Below are positions 54,013 through 62,612 of a stretch of 64,000 nt of DNA, one piece after another. Positions within the stretch are counted from its first letter, which is position 1. Every line of letters begins with the position of its first letter. The translations under genes were made by a program, and so were the position numbers. The stretch covers positions 62,001-126,000 of the forward strand of contig NZ_SZZH01000004.1 in assembly GCF_005298075.1 (NCBI RefSeq), in the 5' to 3' direction. Source of the DNA: Nakamurella flava. GTDB lineage: Bacteria > Actinomycetota > Actinomycetes > Mycobacteriales > Nakamurellaceae. A model generated the notes under the pieces. It was not told the origin of the DNA, did no database searches, and saw only the letters and a program-made list of their open reading frames with translations.

Positions 54013-56327
54013 CCGCCACCCGACCCGGCAGCGGCTCCCCCATCGGCCGCTCGATGGTCCGGCCCGACGCCGACGCCAAGACCCGCGGAGCCGCCGTCTA
54101 CACGATCGACCACGTGGAGGCGGGCATGCTGCACGCCGCCGTGCTGCGGGCCCCGGTCGCCGCGGCCACGATCCGCCGGCTCGACGTGACGGCGGCGGCC
54201 GGTCTGGCCGGGGTGCACGCGGTGGTCACCGGCGCGGATGCCCCGCACCGCTCGGGGATGCTGGCCACCAAGGACCAGACCGTGTTCGCCATCGACACCG
54301 TGCGGTACGCCGGGGAGCCGATCGCCGCCGTCGCCGCCGAGAGCGCGGCCGCAGCGGCGGCCGCCGTCGCCGCCATCGAGCTCGACCTGGAACCCCTTCC
54401 CCCCGTCGTCGATCTCGACGAGGCGGTGGCGCCGCAGACCCGGCTGATCCACCCGGACTGGGCCACGTACGAGGTGCCGGTCGAGGGTCACCGCGGCGGC
54501 AACGTCGCCTGGGAACTGACGCTCGACCGCGGCAGCGACGACGAGTGGGCCGTCGCGTTCGCAACGGCCGCCGCCGTGGTCGACGACGAGTTCCGGGTGC
54601 CCCGCCAGCACCAGACCCCACTGGAACCGCACGCGTGCGTCGCCCGGTGGAACCAGGGCCGCTACACCGTCCACACGTCCACCCAGTTCCCGCACTCGGT
54701 GCGCAGCCGGACGGCCGAGCTGCTGGGCCTACGGCCGTCGGCGATCCGGGTGATCGTGCCGACCGTCGGCGGCGGGTTCGGCGGCAAGCTCGACGCCATG
54801 TTGGAGCCGATCGCCTGTCTGCTGGCCCGGCGGTCCGGTCGGCCGGTCCGACTGGTCAACACCCGCGAGGAGGAGCTGACCACCGCCGGCCCCCGCGAGA
54901 ACGCGGTGCTGCGGCTGCGCACCGCCGTCGCCGCCGACGGCACCCTGCTCGCCCAGCAGGCCGACGTGCTGATCGACAACGGGGCCAATTCCAGTGGGGA
55001 GACCATCGTCTGCGCCGCGGTGCCGCCCCTGGCGCTGGGCGGCACCTACCGCGTTCCACTGGCCCGGTACCGCTGTCGGGTCGTCTACACCAACACCGCC
55101 CCGACCGCCGCGTTCCGCGGGGTGGGCGGGCCCTACGTCATCTTCGCCCAGGAGTCGCACCTGGACTCGATCGCCCGCCGCATCGGCGTCGACCGCCGGG
55201 ACCTACGGCTGCGGAACGTGCTGCACGCCGGCGAGGCGATGGTCAACGGTCAGGTGCTGCCGGACGCCGCCCTGGTGGACGCACTCGCGTCGGTCGAGCA
55301 ACGCATGCCCTGGAACCCTGGCCGTGCTCCGGCGACGAAGGGCGCACTGCGCGGCACCGCCGTCGTCCCGCTCACCTGGTTGACCAATCCGGGACCCGCG
55401 GAGGCGTCGATCGCGCTCAACGACGACGGCACCGTCCTGGTGACGACCGCCGCCACCGACATCGGGACCGGCGCCGTGGTGACCGGGATCCGGCAGATCG
55501 TCGCTGCCCGGCTGGGCGTCGACGTCGCCGACGTGATCATCTCCACCCCTGACACCGATGCCGCCGGCTTCGACAACGGCGCCCAGGGCAGCCGCACCAC
55601 CTACGGCTCCGGAGCCGCCGCCGACCGGGCCGCCGGAGAACTGCGTGACCTCATCCTGCGAGCCGCCGCCGACCAGCTGGAGGTCGCCGAGGCCGACCTG
55701 GTCATCGAGGGCGGGGGGGTCACGATGGTGGGCAACCCCGCCGTGTCGGTGCCCCTCGGAACCGTCAGTGCGGGCGCAATGTGGACCACCGGTCCGCTCT
55801 CGGCGACCGGCCGGTTCGTCTCCCCGCCGGCGTCGTTCGACGCCGGGTGTTTCGTGGGCAGCCTGTTCTCGACGATCAACGGGACCTCCTCCCACGCGCA
55901 CGCCGCCGAGGTGGAGGTCGACCCGGCGACTGGCGCGGTGACCGTGCTGCGCTACGTCATCGCCCAGGACGTGGGCACCGCGATTAACCCGGCCATGATC
56001 ACCAGCCAGGTCCATGGCGCGGTCGCCCAGGGCCTGGGCTATGCGTTGTACGAGGCGCTGCGGATCGGCGATGACGGCCAGGTGCTGGACCGGAACCTCG
56101 GTACGTATCGCGTGCCGACCGCGCTGGACGTCCCCGACATCGACCTGGCGATCCTGGAGATCCCCGGGTCGAACGGCGCCCTCGGCGTCAAGGGCGCCGC
56201 CGAACCGCCGATCGTGCCCGTGGCCGCGGTGATCGCGTGCGCGGTTGCCGATGCCATCGGAACCACGGTGCACGAACTGCCGATGACCCCGTTCTCCGTT
56301 CTGGCCGCACTACGGGGACGGGACTGA
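54009..56327 (+). CDS. Molybdenum hydroxylase catalytic (large) subunit
   Basis: A 772-residue xanthine-oxidase-family subunit. VGGGFGGKLDAMLEP (about 254-268) and TAAFRGVGGPYVIFAQESHLD (near 365) bind molybdopterin. DIGTGAVVTGIRQI follows. The catalytic Glu is E732 in VKGAAEPP. The AYXCSFR loop of CO dehydrogenase is absent, so this hydroxylates an organic substrate, probably an N-heteroaromatic or aldehyde. Start is ATG 54009. No maturation gene (XdhC/CoxF type) is in the window. Confidence 0.92.
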   Translation: MTATRPGSGSPIGRSMVRPDADAKTRGAAVYTIDHVEAGMLHAAVLRAPVAAATIRRLDVTAAAGLAGVHAVVTGADAPHRSGMLATKDQTVFAIDTVRYAGEPIAAVAAESAAAAAAAVAAIELDLEPLPPVVDLDEAVAPQTRLIHPDWATYEVPVEGHRGGNVAWELTLDRGSDDEWAVAFATAAAVVDDEFRVPRQHQTPLEPHACVARWNQGRYTVHTSTQFPHSVRSRTAELLGLRPSAIRVIVPTVGGGFGGKLDAMLEPIACLLARRSGRPVRLVNTREEELTTAGPRENAVLRLRTAVAADGTLLAQQADVLIDNGANSSGETIVCAAVPPLALGGTYRVPLARYRCRVVYTNTAPTAAFRGVGGPYVIFAQESHLDSIARRIGVDRRDLRLRNVLHAGEAMVNGQVLPDAALVDALASVEQRMPWNPGRAPATKGALRGTAVVPLTWLTNPGPAEASIALNDDGTVLVTTAATDIGTGAVVTGIRQIVAARLGVDVADVIISTPDTDAAGFDNGAQGSRTTYGSGAAADRAAGELRDLILRAAADQLEVAEADLVIEGGGVTMVGNPAVSVPLGTVSAGAMWTTGPLSATGRFVSPPASFDAGCFVGSLFSTINGTSSHAHAAEVEVDPATGAVTVLRYVIAQDVGTAINPAMITSQVHGAVAQGLGYALYEALRIGDDGQVLDRNLGTYRVPTALDVPDIDLAILEIPGSNGALGVKGAAEPPIVPVAAVIACAVADAIGTTVHELPMTPFSVLAALRGRD

Positions 56328-56356
56328 CCGCGCTCAGGACGGTCAGCGCTGAGCGC
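56324..56356. terminator. Nested hairpins between convergent genes
   Basis: Two overlapping 7-bp stems are possible: CTGACCG/CGGTCAG (56324-56330, 56340-56346) and GCGCTCA/TGAGCGC (56330-56336, 56350-56356). They span the stop codons of the convergent genes. Probably a two-way terminator; no T-run. Confidence 0.45.
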
Positions 56357-57638
56357 CGTCGGCCGGCCTCGTTCGGGGGGCCGGTCGGCGGTCCGGCACC
56401 GGGTCGGACCCGCTCGACACTGCCGGCCCGGGCTGCTCGTCGGGTGCGGGCAGAATCCGCGGCGGCGGGGTGACGGTCTGCGTGCGCCAGCGGCGGCCGA
56501 ACAGGTAGATGACCGGAAGGGTGGCCAGCAGGGGTCCGATGATCGCGACCGGCCGCAGCAGCCACCAGGTCAGCGTCGGAGCGACGGCCTCGGACTGGGT
56601 ACCGAAGATGGACCATTCCACCCCGCGGGACAACGCCATGCCGGTGGTGTGGAACAGGAAGAGTGGTAGCGCGAACCGGGTGAAGACATCCGTCGCCCGG
56701 GCGAAGAAGCCGCCGTGCCCCAGGGCGTGCAGCACCGACGGACGGATGAGCTCGGCGAACCCGACCTGGAACAGGGTGAGCGCGACGATGCAGACCGTCG
56801 GCGGGGCCATGTTCGAGTCCTCGCCGGGCACCCCGACCATCGACCCCGGGTACAGACCGGAGAACACCAGCCCGATGAGGGCGAACAGACCGGCGAAGGT
56901 CATGATCCGCGCGAACTGCCGGTTCTTCGGCGACTGATACGCAAAATCGATCCGCCCGTCGGCGAACCGCGGCGCCGAGTCCACTCCGGAGATCCGGCCG
57001 TGGAAGTACCCGAGCTGGAACGCGAAACCCCAGACGAAGATCATGTTGACCCACTCGACGGAGTCCACGTCGTAGCCGAAGCGGAGCACGTCGACGATGA
57101 CGGCGAGACCGGCCAGGAAGACCAGGACCAGGGCGTCGTACCGACGGTGCAACCACACCGTGAGCGGCATCAGGCAGATGAAGATCAAGTACGTCACGAC
57201 GAACCAGAGCGGCGAGACCACCATGATCACGGCCTGGCCGATCCACGTCAGGTCGAAGATCGCGCCGACCACGAAGCCGAGGATCACCCAGGTGATCAGC
57301 AGGGCAGCCGACGGCACGGCCAGCGACCGGGCCTGCCGGAGCGCGAAGTGCCAGAGCCGCTCGCCCTTGGCCGCGGCCCGCTCCCACGACTTCAGGTGCA
57401 CGTAGGCGCCGATGTAGAAGAACAGCGGCATGACCTGGAGGAGCCAGGTGGCGATCCACAACCCGGAGGTGAATCCGAGGGGGCTGGTGGCATAAGGGCC
57501 GTCGTCGCGCCAGATCAGGATCGTGAAGCACCAGTGCCACAGGATGACGACGAGCAGCGAGAACGACCGCAGGAAATCCGCGTACGGGTCGCGCTGGGCG
57601 CGCGGCCGGCTACCGGCCGGACGAGCTGCCGTGGCCAT
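56343..57638 (-). CDS. Acyltransferase 3 family membrane protein
   Basis: A 431-residue membrane protein with about ten helices. DPYADFLRSFSLLVVILWHWCF (about 17-38) carries the conserved His of Acyl_transf_3. PLFFYIGAYVHLKSWE, PLWFVVTYLIFICLMPL and PLFLFHTTGMALS follow the family order. It probably acylates a cell-surface glycan or lipid. Start at ATG 57638 has an AGGGG site. A Pro/Arg-rich cytoplasmic tail ends the protein. Confidence 0.85.
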   Translation of the reverse strand: MATAARPAGSRPRAQRDPYADFLRSFSLLVVILWHWCFTILIWRDDGPYATSPLGFTSGLWIATWLLQVMPLFFYIGAYVHLKSWERAAAKGERLWHFALRQARSLAVPSAALLITWVILGFVVGAIFDLTWIGQAVIMVVSPLWFVVTYLIFICLMPLTVWLHRRYDALVLVFLAGLAVIVDVLRFGYDVDSVEWVNMIFVWGFAFQLGYFHGRISGVDSAPRFADGRIDFAYQSPKNRQFARIMTFAGLFALIGLVFSGLYPGSMVGVPGEDSNMAPPTVCIVALTLFQVGFAELIRPSVLHALGHGGFFARATDVFTRFALPLFLFHTTGMALSRGVEWSIFGTQSEAVAPTLTWWLLRPVAIIGPLLATLPVIYLFGRRWRTQTVTPPPRILPAPDEQPGPAVSSGSDPVPDRRPAPRTRPADGAQR

Positions 57639-57748
57639 GCCGCCACCCCTCTCCCCCATCGCCCATCGGATGGACCCACCCCGTCATACCCATCCGATTC
57701 CCCGGTGATCGGTGGCCGAGTCTCGACCTCTCGGTCCACGATAGGACC

Positions 57749-58492
57749 GTGAACTCTGTCCTGGCGGCCCGACCCGCGATCGCGCACCGGTCCCGCCGTC
57801 GACGTCACATCGCCCTGGTCGTCGCCCTGGTCCTGCTGATCATCAGCAACGTGATGGCCAACCGGATCCTTCCGTCCTGGGCCTACGTCCCGTGGAACCT
57901 GTCGATGGCCTTGCTGCTGCTCGGGGTCGCCTACCGGGGTGGTGCGGGACCGGTCGCGGTGGGCCTCGGCGTCCGGCATTGGCACCGACCGGTCGGGGTC
58001 GGCCTGCTGCTGGTCGGTGGGGTCGCCCTGATCTACGGCATCGGCATGCTGCTGCCGGCGACCCGCTCGGCGTTCCTGGACAGCCGGATCGGGGACGTCG
58101 GGGTGAGCGGCCTGCTCTTCGCGGTGCTCATCCAGATCCCGTTGGGCACGGTGGTGCTGGAGGAGATCGCCTTCCGCGGCGTCCTGCCCGCGCTGATGGG
58201 GGCGTCCCCGGCGATCCGCTGGGCCTGGTGGCCGGTGCTCGGGGCCTCGTTCGCGTTCGGGCTGTGGCACATCCTGCCGTCCATCGGGTTGAACAGCGCC
58301 AACGCCGCCGTCGGGGGGGCGTTGGGGTCGAACCAGGTACTGACCAGCACGTTGGCCGTGGTCAGCATGACGGCGGCGGGCATCCTGATGTGTGCGCTCG
58401 CCCGGCTGGGCAAGGGCGTGAAGACGACGATGCTGCTGCACTGGGCGACCAACTCGTTGGGGTTCGTGGCGGCGTGGCTGCTCGTCAACTAG
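57749..58492 (+). CDS. CPBP-family intramembrane protease
   Basis: A 247-residue protein with about seven helices. The catalytic EExxxR motif is E138-E139-I-A-F-R143 (VLEEIAFRG). FGLWHI supplies the second histidine motif and LLHWATNSLG the third. Bacterial relatives (Abi family) process membrane or bacteriocin-linked proteins; here the partner is unknown. GTG 57749 start. Confidence 0.87.
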   Translation: MNSVLAARPAIAHRSRRRRHIALVVALVLLIISNVMANRILPSWAYVPWNLSMALLLLGVAYRGGAGPVAVGLGVRHWHRPVGVGLLLVGGVALIYGIGMLLPATRSAFLDSRIGDVGVSGLLFAVLIQIPLGTVVLEEIAFRGVLPALMGASPAIRWAWWPVLGASFAFGLWHILPSIGLNSANAAVGGALGSNQVLTSTLAVVSMTAAGILMCALARLGKGVKTTMLLHWATNSLGFVAAWLLVN

Positions 58493-58515
58493 AGCGCTGA
58501 TCACCCGGAATACTC

Positions 58516-59043
58516 GTGCCGGTGAGCAACACCCCCACCCCTGCCCAGACGCCCCCCGCACCGGCCGGTGCCGTCCGGTACACCGCGACCGACCGCACGT
58601 CGCGGCGTCTGGGTCTGGCGGTCCTGAAGTACCGCTGGACGCGTCCGCTGACGTGGATCAGCAACGCGGTCATCGTGGTCGCCCTGATCGCCTTCGGTGT
58701 CGTCAACGACCAGCTCTGGGTGTCGCTCGTGCTGCTGGTCCTTGTCTTCCCGATCGTCACGGGTATGCAGTACCTGTCGACGTCCCGGCAGCTGGGCAAG
58801 CTGTACCGGGCGGGCACCGAGCACTGGGTGCGGTTCGGTGACCGGGCCATGACGGTGGCCGGGCCGATGGGCCTGTCCGATTTCACCTACGACAGCATCG
58901 AGGACGTCTGGGCCACCGACACCGCAGTCCTGCTGCGGATGAAGGGCCTGCGGTCGGTCGCTCTCCTGCCGTCCGAGCTGTTCCCGGCCGCGCAGTTGGC
59001 GCGGGTCCGCGAGCGGATCAGCCGGTCGTCCGGCGCGAAGTAG
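58516..59043 (+). CDS. YcxB-like membrane protein
   Basis: A 175-residue protein. VRYTATDRTSRRLGLAVLKYRWTRPLTW precedes two helices (about 47-83). A PH-like domain follows (GTEHWVRFGDRAMTVAGPMGLSDFTYDSIEDVWATDTAVLLRM), as in YcxB proteins. GTG 58516 or 58522 is the start. It abuts, stop to stop, the first Septum_form-like gene. Confidence 0.72.
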   Translation: MPVSNTPTPAQTPPAPAGAVRYTATDRTSRRLGLAVLKYRWTRPLTWISNAVIVVALIAFGVVNDQLWVSLVLLVLVFPIVTGMQYLSTSRQLGKLYRAGTEHWVRFGDRAMTVAGPMGLSDFTYDSIEDVWATDTAVLLRMKGLRSVALLPSELFPAAQLARVRERISRSSGAK

Positions 59044-60000
59044 TCACCGGGGCGCCAGAGGCAGGGGTGCGTCGCGCCGGCCCAGCAGGGTCGCCGTCAA
59101 CTGCTGCCCGGCATCGACGGGGCGGATGACGCAGTCGGCCTGGCCCTCGGGCGCCAGCGTGTCGTCCTCGGCGACGGGAGCGCGGTGGCCGTCCGGATCG
59201 GTGACGACGACCTCGGTGGTCAGCACGCCGGCGCGGGTCCGGTCGGTGGCGCCCAGCTGCCCGGCGGCCAACTCCCCGCAGGTCTGGCGCAGGTATGCCG
59301 CCTGGGGCGCGTCGCGCTCCCAGGATGCGACCGCCAGCCGCTCCTGGTCGTGCGCCGTGCCGCAGAACACCGACGCGGTGAGCTCTGCGATCGGCCCGGC
59401 GAACACGGTGAGGCAGTCCCCGAGCCGGTTCCGGTAGCCGGGGTCGGCCCAGGCCCCGCGGGCGGAACGCAGGTTCGTCGCAGTGGCGCGGACGGGGTCG
59501 ATCACACCGTCGGCGGTGAACAACGGGGGCAGCAGCACGCACGCCTGCCACCGCTGGCCGTCAGCCCACTGCCGGTTGTCCGGGTTGACGACGACGACCG
59601 TCGTCCCGCCGGCCGGGTGCCACAGATCTCCGGAGCTGCGTGACGGCAGACCATCGAATCCGACGTAGCGACCGACCGGCTCGGCGCAGTCGTCGTGCGG
59701 ACGGCCGCTGCGCTCGGTCAGGATGACCGCCACCTCGCCCACCACCTCTGACGCGGTCCTGTCGTCGCCCTGCTCGCAGGCACCGAACGACCGCTCCGGC
59801 GCGCGCAACCCGTTGTCGTCGATCCACTGGGCGGCGGACTCGGTGGTCGCGAGCAGACAGTCGCCGGCGGCGGGAGTCGGCCCGACCGGCGCCGCGCCCG
59901 CCGTACCGGCGACGGTCCGACCGGCCGCACCCGCTCCCAGCGCGAGCACCATCACCGCGAGGGCGAGCACGGCGACACCGGCCGGTCGGGGGGACCGCAT
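59044..60000 (-). CDS. Septum_form-like secreted protein, array member 1
   Basis: A 318-residue protein. A hydrophobic N-terminal helix (about 8-33) acts as signal or anchor. The mature part has paired cysteines in TPAAGDCLL, RSFGACEQGD, GQRWQACVLLPP, RNRLGDCL, SVFCGTAHDQERLA and QADCVIRPVDAGQQLTATLLGR. GDC, RWQACVL and CGxxHDxE are the hallmarks of the septum-formation (PF13845-like) domain. It ends PLPLAPR. Function unknown; likely extracytoplasmic. Confidence 0.72.
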   Translation of the reverse strand: MRSPRPAGVAVLALAVMVLALGAGAAGRTVAGTAGAAPVGPTPAAGDCLLATTESAAQWIDDNGLRAPERSFGACEQGDDRTASEVVGEVAVILTERSGRPHDDCAEPVGRYVGFDGLPSRSSGDLWHPAGGTTVVVVNPDNRQWADGQRWQACVLLPPLFTADGVIDPVRATATNLRSARGAWADPGYRNRLGDCLTVFAGPIAELTASVFCGTAHDQERLAVASWERDAPQAAYLRQTCGELAAGQLGATDRTRAGVLTTEVVVTDPDGHRAPVAEDDTLAPEGQADCVIRPVDAGQQLTATLLGRRDAPLPLAPR

Positions 60001-60060
60001 GACCGGACGCTACGGCCTCATACCTGCCGTCCTGGGTACCGATCGTCGCTGGGAACCCGC

Positions 60061-60561
60061 TCATGGCCGTAGCGCACCGGACCCCGCGTAGGCGAAGCCC
60101 AGCGACCTCAGGAAATCGACGAACTCGTCGGACGGATACCCGCACCGATTGGTCGGCGGCATGAATCGGAGGAGACGACCGTCCGCCAGTCTCAGATACA
60201 CCGGCGCGACGTACCTGGTGACGGTCGGGCAGGTGCCGGGGGGATCGGCCGGGACGGCGCTCAATGCGGCCAGAACCACCCCCGCCTGGGACGCCGCGAA
60301 GAACGCCGACGGGTACATCTGCGACGTGGGGATGATCGAGCCTTCAGGGCCCGCGGCATCGACCGCCGGGATTTCACAGAGGACGAGGCTGACCGGGACG
60401 GCACCGATCAGCGACACGATCGGCGCATCTGCCGGTGGCTCCTCGCACTGACGCGTCACCAGGAGCGCCGTCGGCGCGTCCGGTGGGACCTCACTACCGC
60501 ATCCGACCATGGCCAGACCCAGCACCGCCGCGCACGTCGATCCCACTGCGCACCTCAGCAT
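60061..60561 (-). CDS. Small predicted lipoprotein inside the Septum_form array
   Basis: A 166-residue protein. The signal peptide ends in LAMVGC with Cys21. The mature part has four more cysteines (near 39, 62, 110 and 139) but no GDC or HDxE motif, so it is not a member of the array. No family is recognised. It lies between array members 1 and 2 with 60-bp gaps and points the same way. Co-secretion is plausible. Confidence 0.6.
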   Translation of the reverse strand: MLRCAVGSTCAAVLGLAMVGCGSEVPPDAPTALLVTRQCEEPPADAPIVSLIGAVPVSLVLCEIPAVDAAGPEGSIIPTSQMYPSAFFAASQAGVVLAALSAVPADPPGTCPTVTRYVAPVYLRLADGRLLRFMPPTNRCGYPSDEFVDFLRSLGFAYAGSGALRP

Positions 60562-60619
60562 GACGATGAGACGGTCGGCGCAGCGATCACGGTTGCATCC
60601 GTGAACGCCGACGTCGTCT

Positions 60620-61600
60620 TCACCGCCGGGACAGCGGTACCGCCCCGTCCCCGATGCCGAGGACCGTCGAGGTGAGCACCGACGCCGGGTCCGCCACCAG
60701 GACGCGGCACTGTCCGGAGGCCGAGGGCGGGACGTCCGTGTCGGGGCCGACGATCTCGGGGCTGCCGGCCACTCCGATGAGGCTGGTCTCGACGGTGAGG
60801 ACCCCGCCGGCGGTGGGGTCCGGCCGCTGGAGCAACCGACTGGCCAGGTCGGTGCAGGACTGTCGCAACTCGTCGGCGGTCGGCGCCGGAGAGGACCACC
60901 AGCCCAGGCCGAGCCATTCCGCGTCGTGCGGCGACCCGCAGAAGACCGCCTCTCCCGTTCCGACGGCCGAGTTCTGGCACTGCCCGTACCGGTTCCGCAG
61001 GACCGGATCGGCCCACCGGCCGCGGAGTCGTTCGTCGGACGGTCGGGGGAGGCCGGCGAATCCGTCGGCCGTCTGGGCGCCGGCCATCTGCCCGTCAGCG
61101 CCCCAGAGGGGCGGGGTGAGGATGCAGGCCTGCCAGCTCTGACCGGCCGCCGACTGGCGCGGGTCCGGCCCGACGGGCGAACCGGTGGGCAGCGCGGTGG
61201 CCTGCCACCGGGTGCGCGGCGTGGTCAGGTTCGGCGCCCCCAGGTACTCGGCCGCCGCGGCCGAGCAGATGGCGTCGGCCGCCGCGAGACCCTCGTCGCT
61301 GGTGAGGTTCTTGGCCATGGCGGCCCCGGTGCGGACGGCCGACACCTCACCGAACCACTGCCCGGCGCAGGTGCCGTAGTGCCGGGCGAACGGGTTCTCG
61401 CGGAAAGTGCCCTGCTCGTCCCACCGGCCCCACGGACCGTCCTCGCCGGCGAACACACAATCCCCGACCGCCGGTACCGGCGACACCATCGGCGGCGACG
61501 CGACGCCGACGATCTGGGGCCGGCTCAGGCCGACCCCGATCGACACCACCAGGGCGGCGACCGCCAGCACGGTCACGCTCGCCAACCGCCGGGTCTGCAT
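60620..61600 (-). CDS. Septum_form-like secreted protein, array member 2
   Basis: A 326-residue homologue. N-terminal helix about 6-24 (LASVTVLAVAALVVSIGVGL). Then VPAVGDCVFAGEDGPW, HYGTCAGQWFGEV, GQSWQACILTPPLWG, RNRYGQCQ, AVFCGSPHDAEWLGLGWW, RQSCTDLA, RPDPTAGGVL and SGQCRVLVADPASVLTSTVLGIGDG. It ends PLSRR. The pattern of cysteines matches its neighbours. Confidence 0.75.
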   Translation of the reverse strand: MQTRRLASVTVLAVAALVVSIGVGLSRPQIVGVASPPMVSPVPAVGDCVFAGEDGPWGRWDEQGTFRENPFARHYGTCAGQWFGEVSAVRTGAAMAKNLTSDEGLAAADAICSAAAAEYLGAPNLTTPRTRWQATALPTGSPVGPDPRQSAAGQSWQACILTPPLWGADGQMAGAQTADGFAGLPRPSDERLRGRWADPVLRNRYGQCQNSAVGTGEAVFCGSPHDAEWLGLGWWSSPAPTADELRQSCTDLASRLLQRPDPTAGGVLTVETSLIGVAGSPEIVGPDTDVPPSASGQCRVLVADPASVLTSTVLGIGDGAVPLSRR

Positions 61601-61637
61601 GTCGCCGACGGTACGACCGCCCGCGAGTGGCGTCAGG

Positions 61638-62612
61638 TCAGCGGGGCGTCAACGGGACAGGTCCTTCGCCGAGGCCGATCACCGTCGCGGTCAGCTGCCG
61701 CGACGGGTCGGCCGATCGGACCCAGCACTCTGCGGACCCGGTCTCGCCGAGCGCAGTCGAGTCGGTGAGCGCAGCGAGCTGGCCCAGCTGGTCATAGGTC
61801 ACGACTTCTGCGGCGAGCGCATCGCCCCCGGTGGGGTCCTGGCGGCCCATGACCCGGCCCATCTGCTGTCGACAGCCACGTTCCAGCACCACGGGATCGG
61901 TGGCCGAGTTCCACGTCGTATGGGCCACGAACTCCCGGTCGTGCGGCTCACCGCAGAACACGCCGTTCCGTTCGGTCCAGGATCCCTCCTCGCAGACGCC
62001 GAACATGTTGCGAACGCTGACGTCGACCCACCGGCCCCGCAGCGGTTCGGTGGTTGTGGGACCGGCGTTGACCTCGCCGTCGGAGGTGTACGGCTCGCCC
62101 TCCGGGGTCCACCATGGCGCCCCCAGGACGCAGGCCTGCCACATCGGGCCGGATGAGTACTGGCGCCGGTTGGGTTCCAGCGTGCTGGCGCTAATGGTGA
62201 CCGAGACCCACCCGTCGACCGGTTGGACCGTCTGCGCCCCGAGGTAGGAGGCGGTCAGGGCCGCGCACGGGTCGTATCCGGGACCGACCCTCGACTCAGC
62301 CAGGTCTGCCTGGATGTCGGCCTGGGTACGGACGCCCACGACTTCGCCGAACCACGGTTCCCGGCACGGGCCGTACCAGCGGTGGTAGGCCATGTCCTGC
62401 CAGCTGCCGTCGAAACGCGCAGTGTTCCACGGACCGTCGGGGCCCGCGTACAGGCAGTCCCCCGCCTGCGGCGGCGGGTCGATCGGCGGCGCGCTGGCCA
62501 CGCCGACCACCGAGGGTCGCCCCAGGCCGGCCCCGACGGCCAGCGCGAGGACGGCGGCGGCGAGCACGCCCACTCCCGTGAGCCGACGGGATTCGAGGCG
62601 GGCGCGCGTCAC
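61638..62612 (-). CDS. Septum_form-like secreted protein, array member 3
   Basis: A 324-residue homologue. GTG 62612 is the start, overlapping the next gene's stop (GTGA). Helix about 12-30. PPQAGDCLYAGPDGPW, WYGPCREPWFGEVVGV, MWQACVLGAPWW, VFCGEPHDREFVAHTTW, GRQDPTGGDAL and CWVRSADPSRQLTATVIGLGEG are conserved. It ends PLTPR. It is the member closest to number 2. Confidence 0.75.
   Translation of the reverse strand: MTRARLESRRLTGVGVLAAAVLALAVGAGLGRPSVVGVASAPPIDPPPQAGDCLYAGPDGPWNTARFDGSWQDMAYHRWYGPCREPWFGEVVGVRTQADIQADLAESRVGPGYDPCAALTASYLGAQTVQPVDGWVSVTISASTLEPNRRQYSSGPMWQACVLGAPWWTPEGEPYTSDGEVNAGPTTTEPLRGRWVDVSVRNMFGVCEEGSWTERNGVFCGEPHDREFVAHTTWNSATDPVVLERGCRQQMGRVMGRQDPTGGDALAAEVVTYDQLGQLAALTDSTALGETGSAECWVRSADPSRQLTATVIGLGEGPVPLTPR

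Noticed and set aside
54009-56327. Form I CO dehydrogenase large subunit (CoxL)
   Set aside because: The M-S-L gene order fits, but the catalytic loop AYXCSFR is missing; the segment reads TAAFRGVGGPY, as in general molybdenum hydroxylases.
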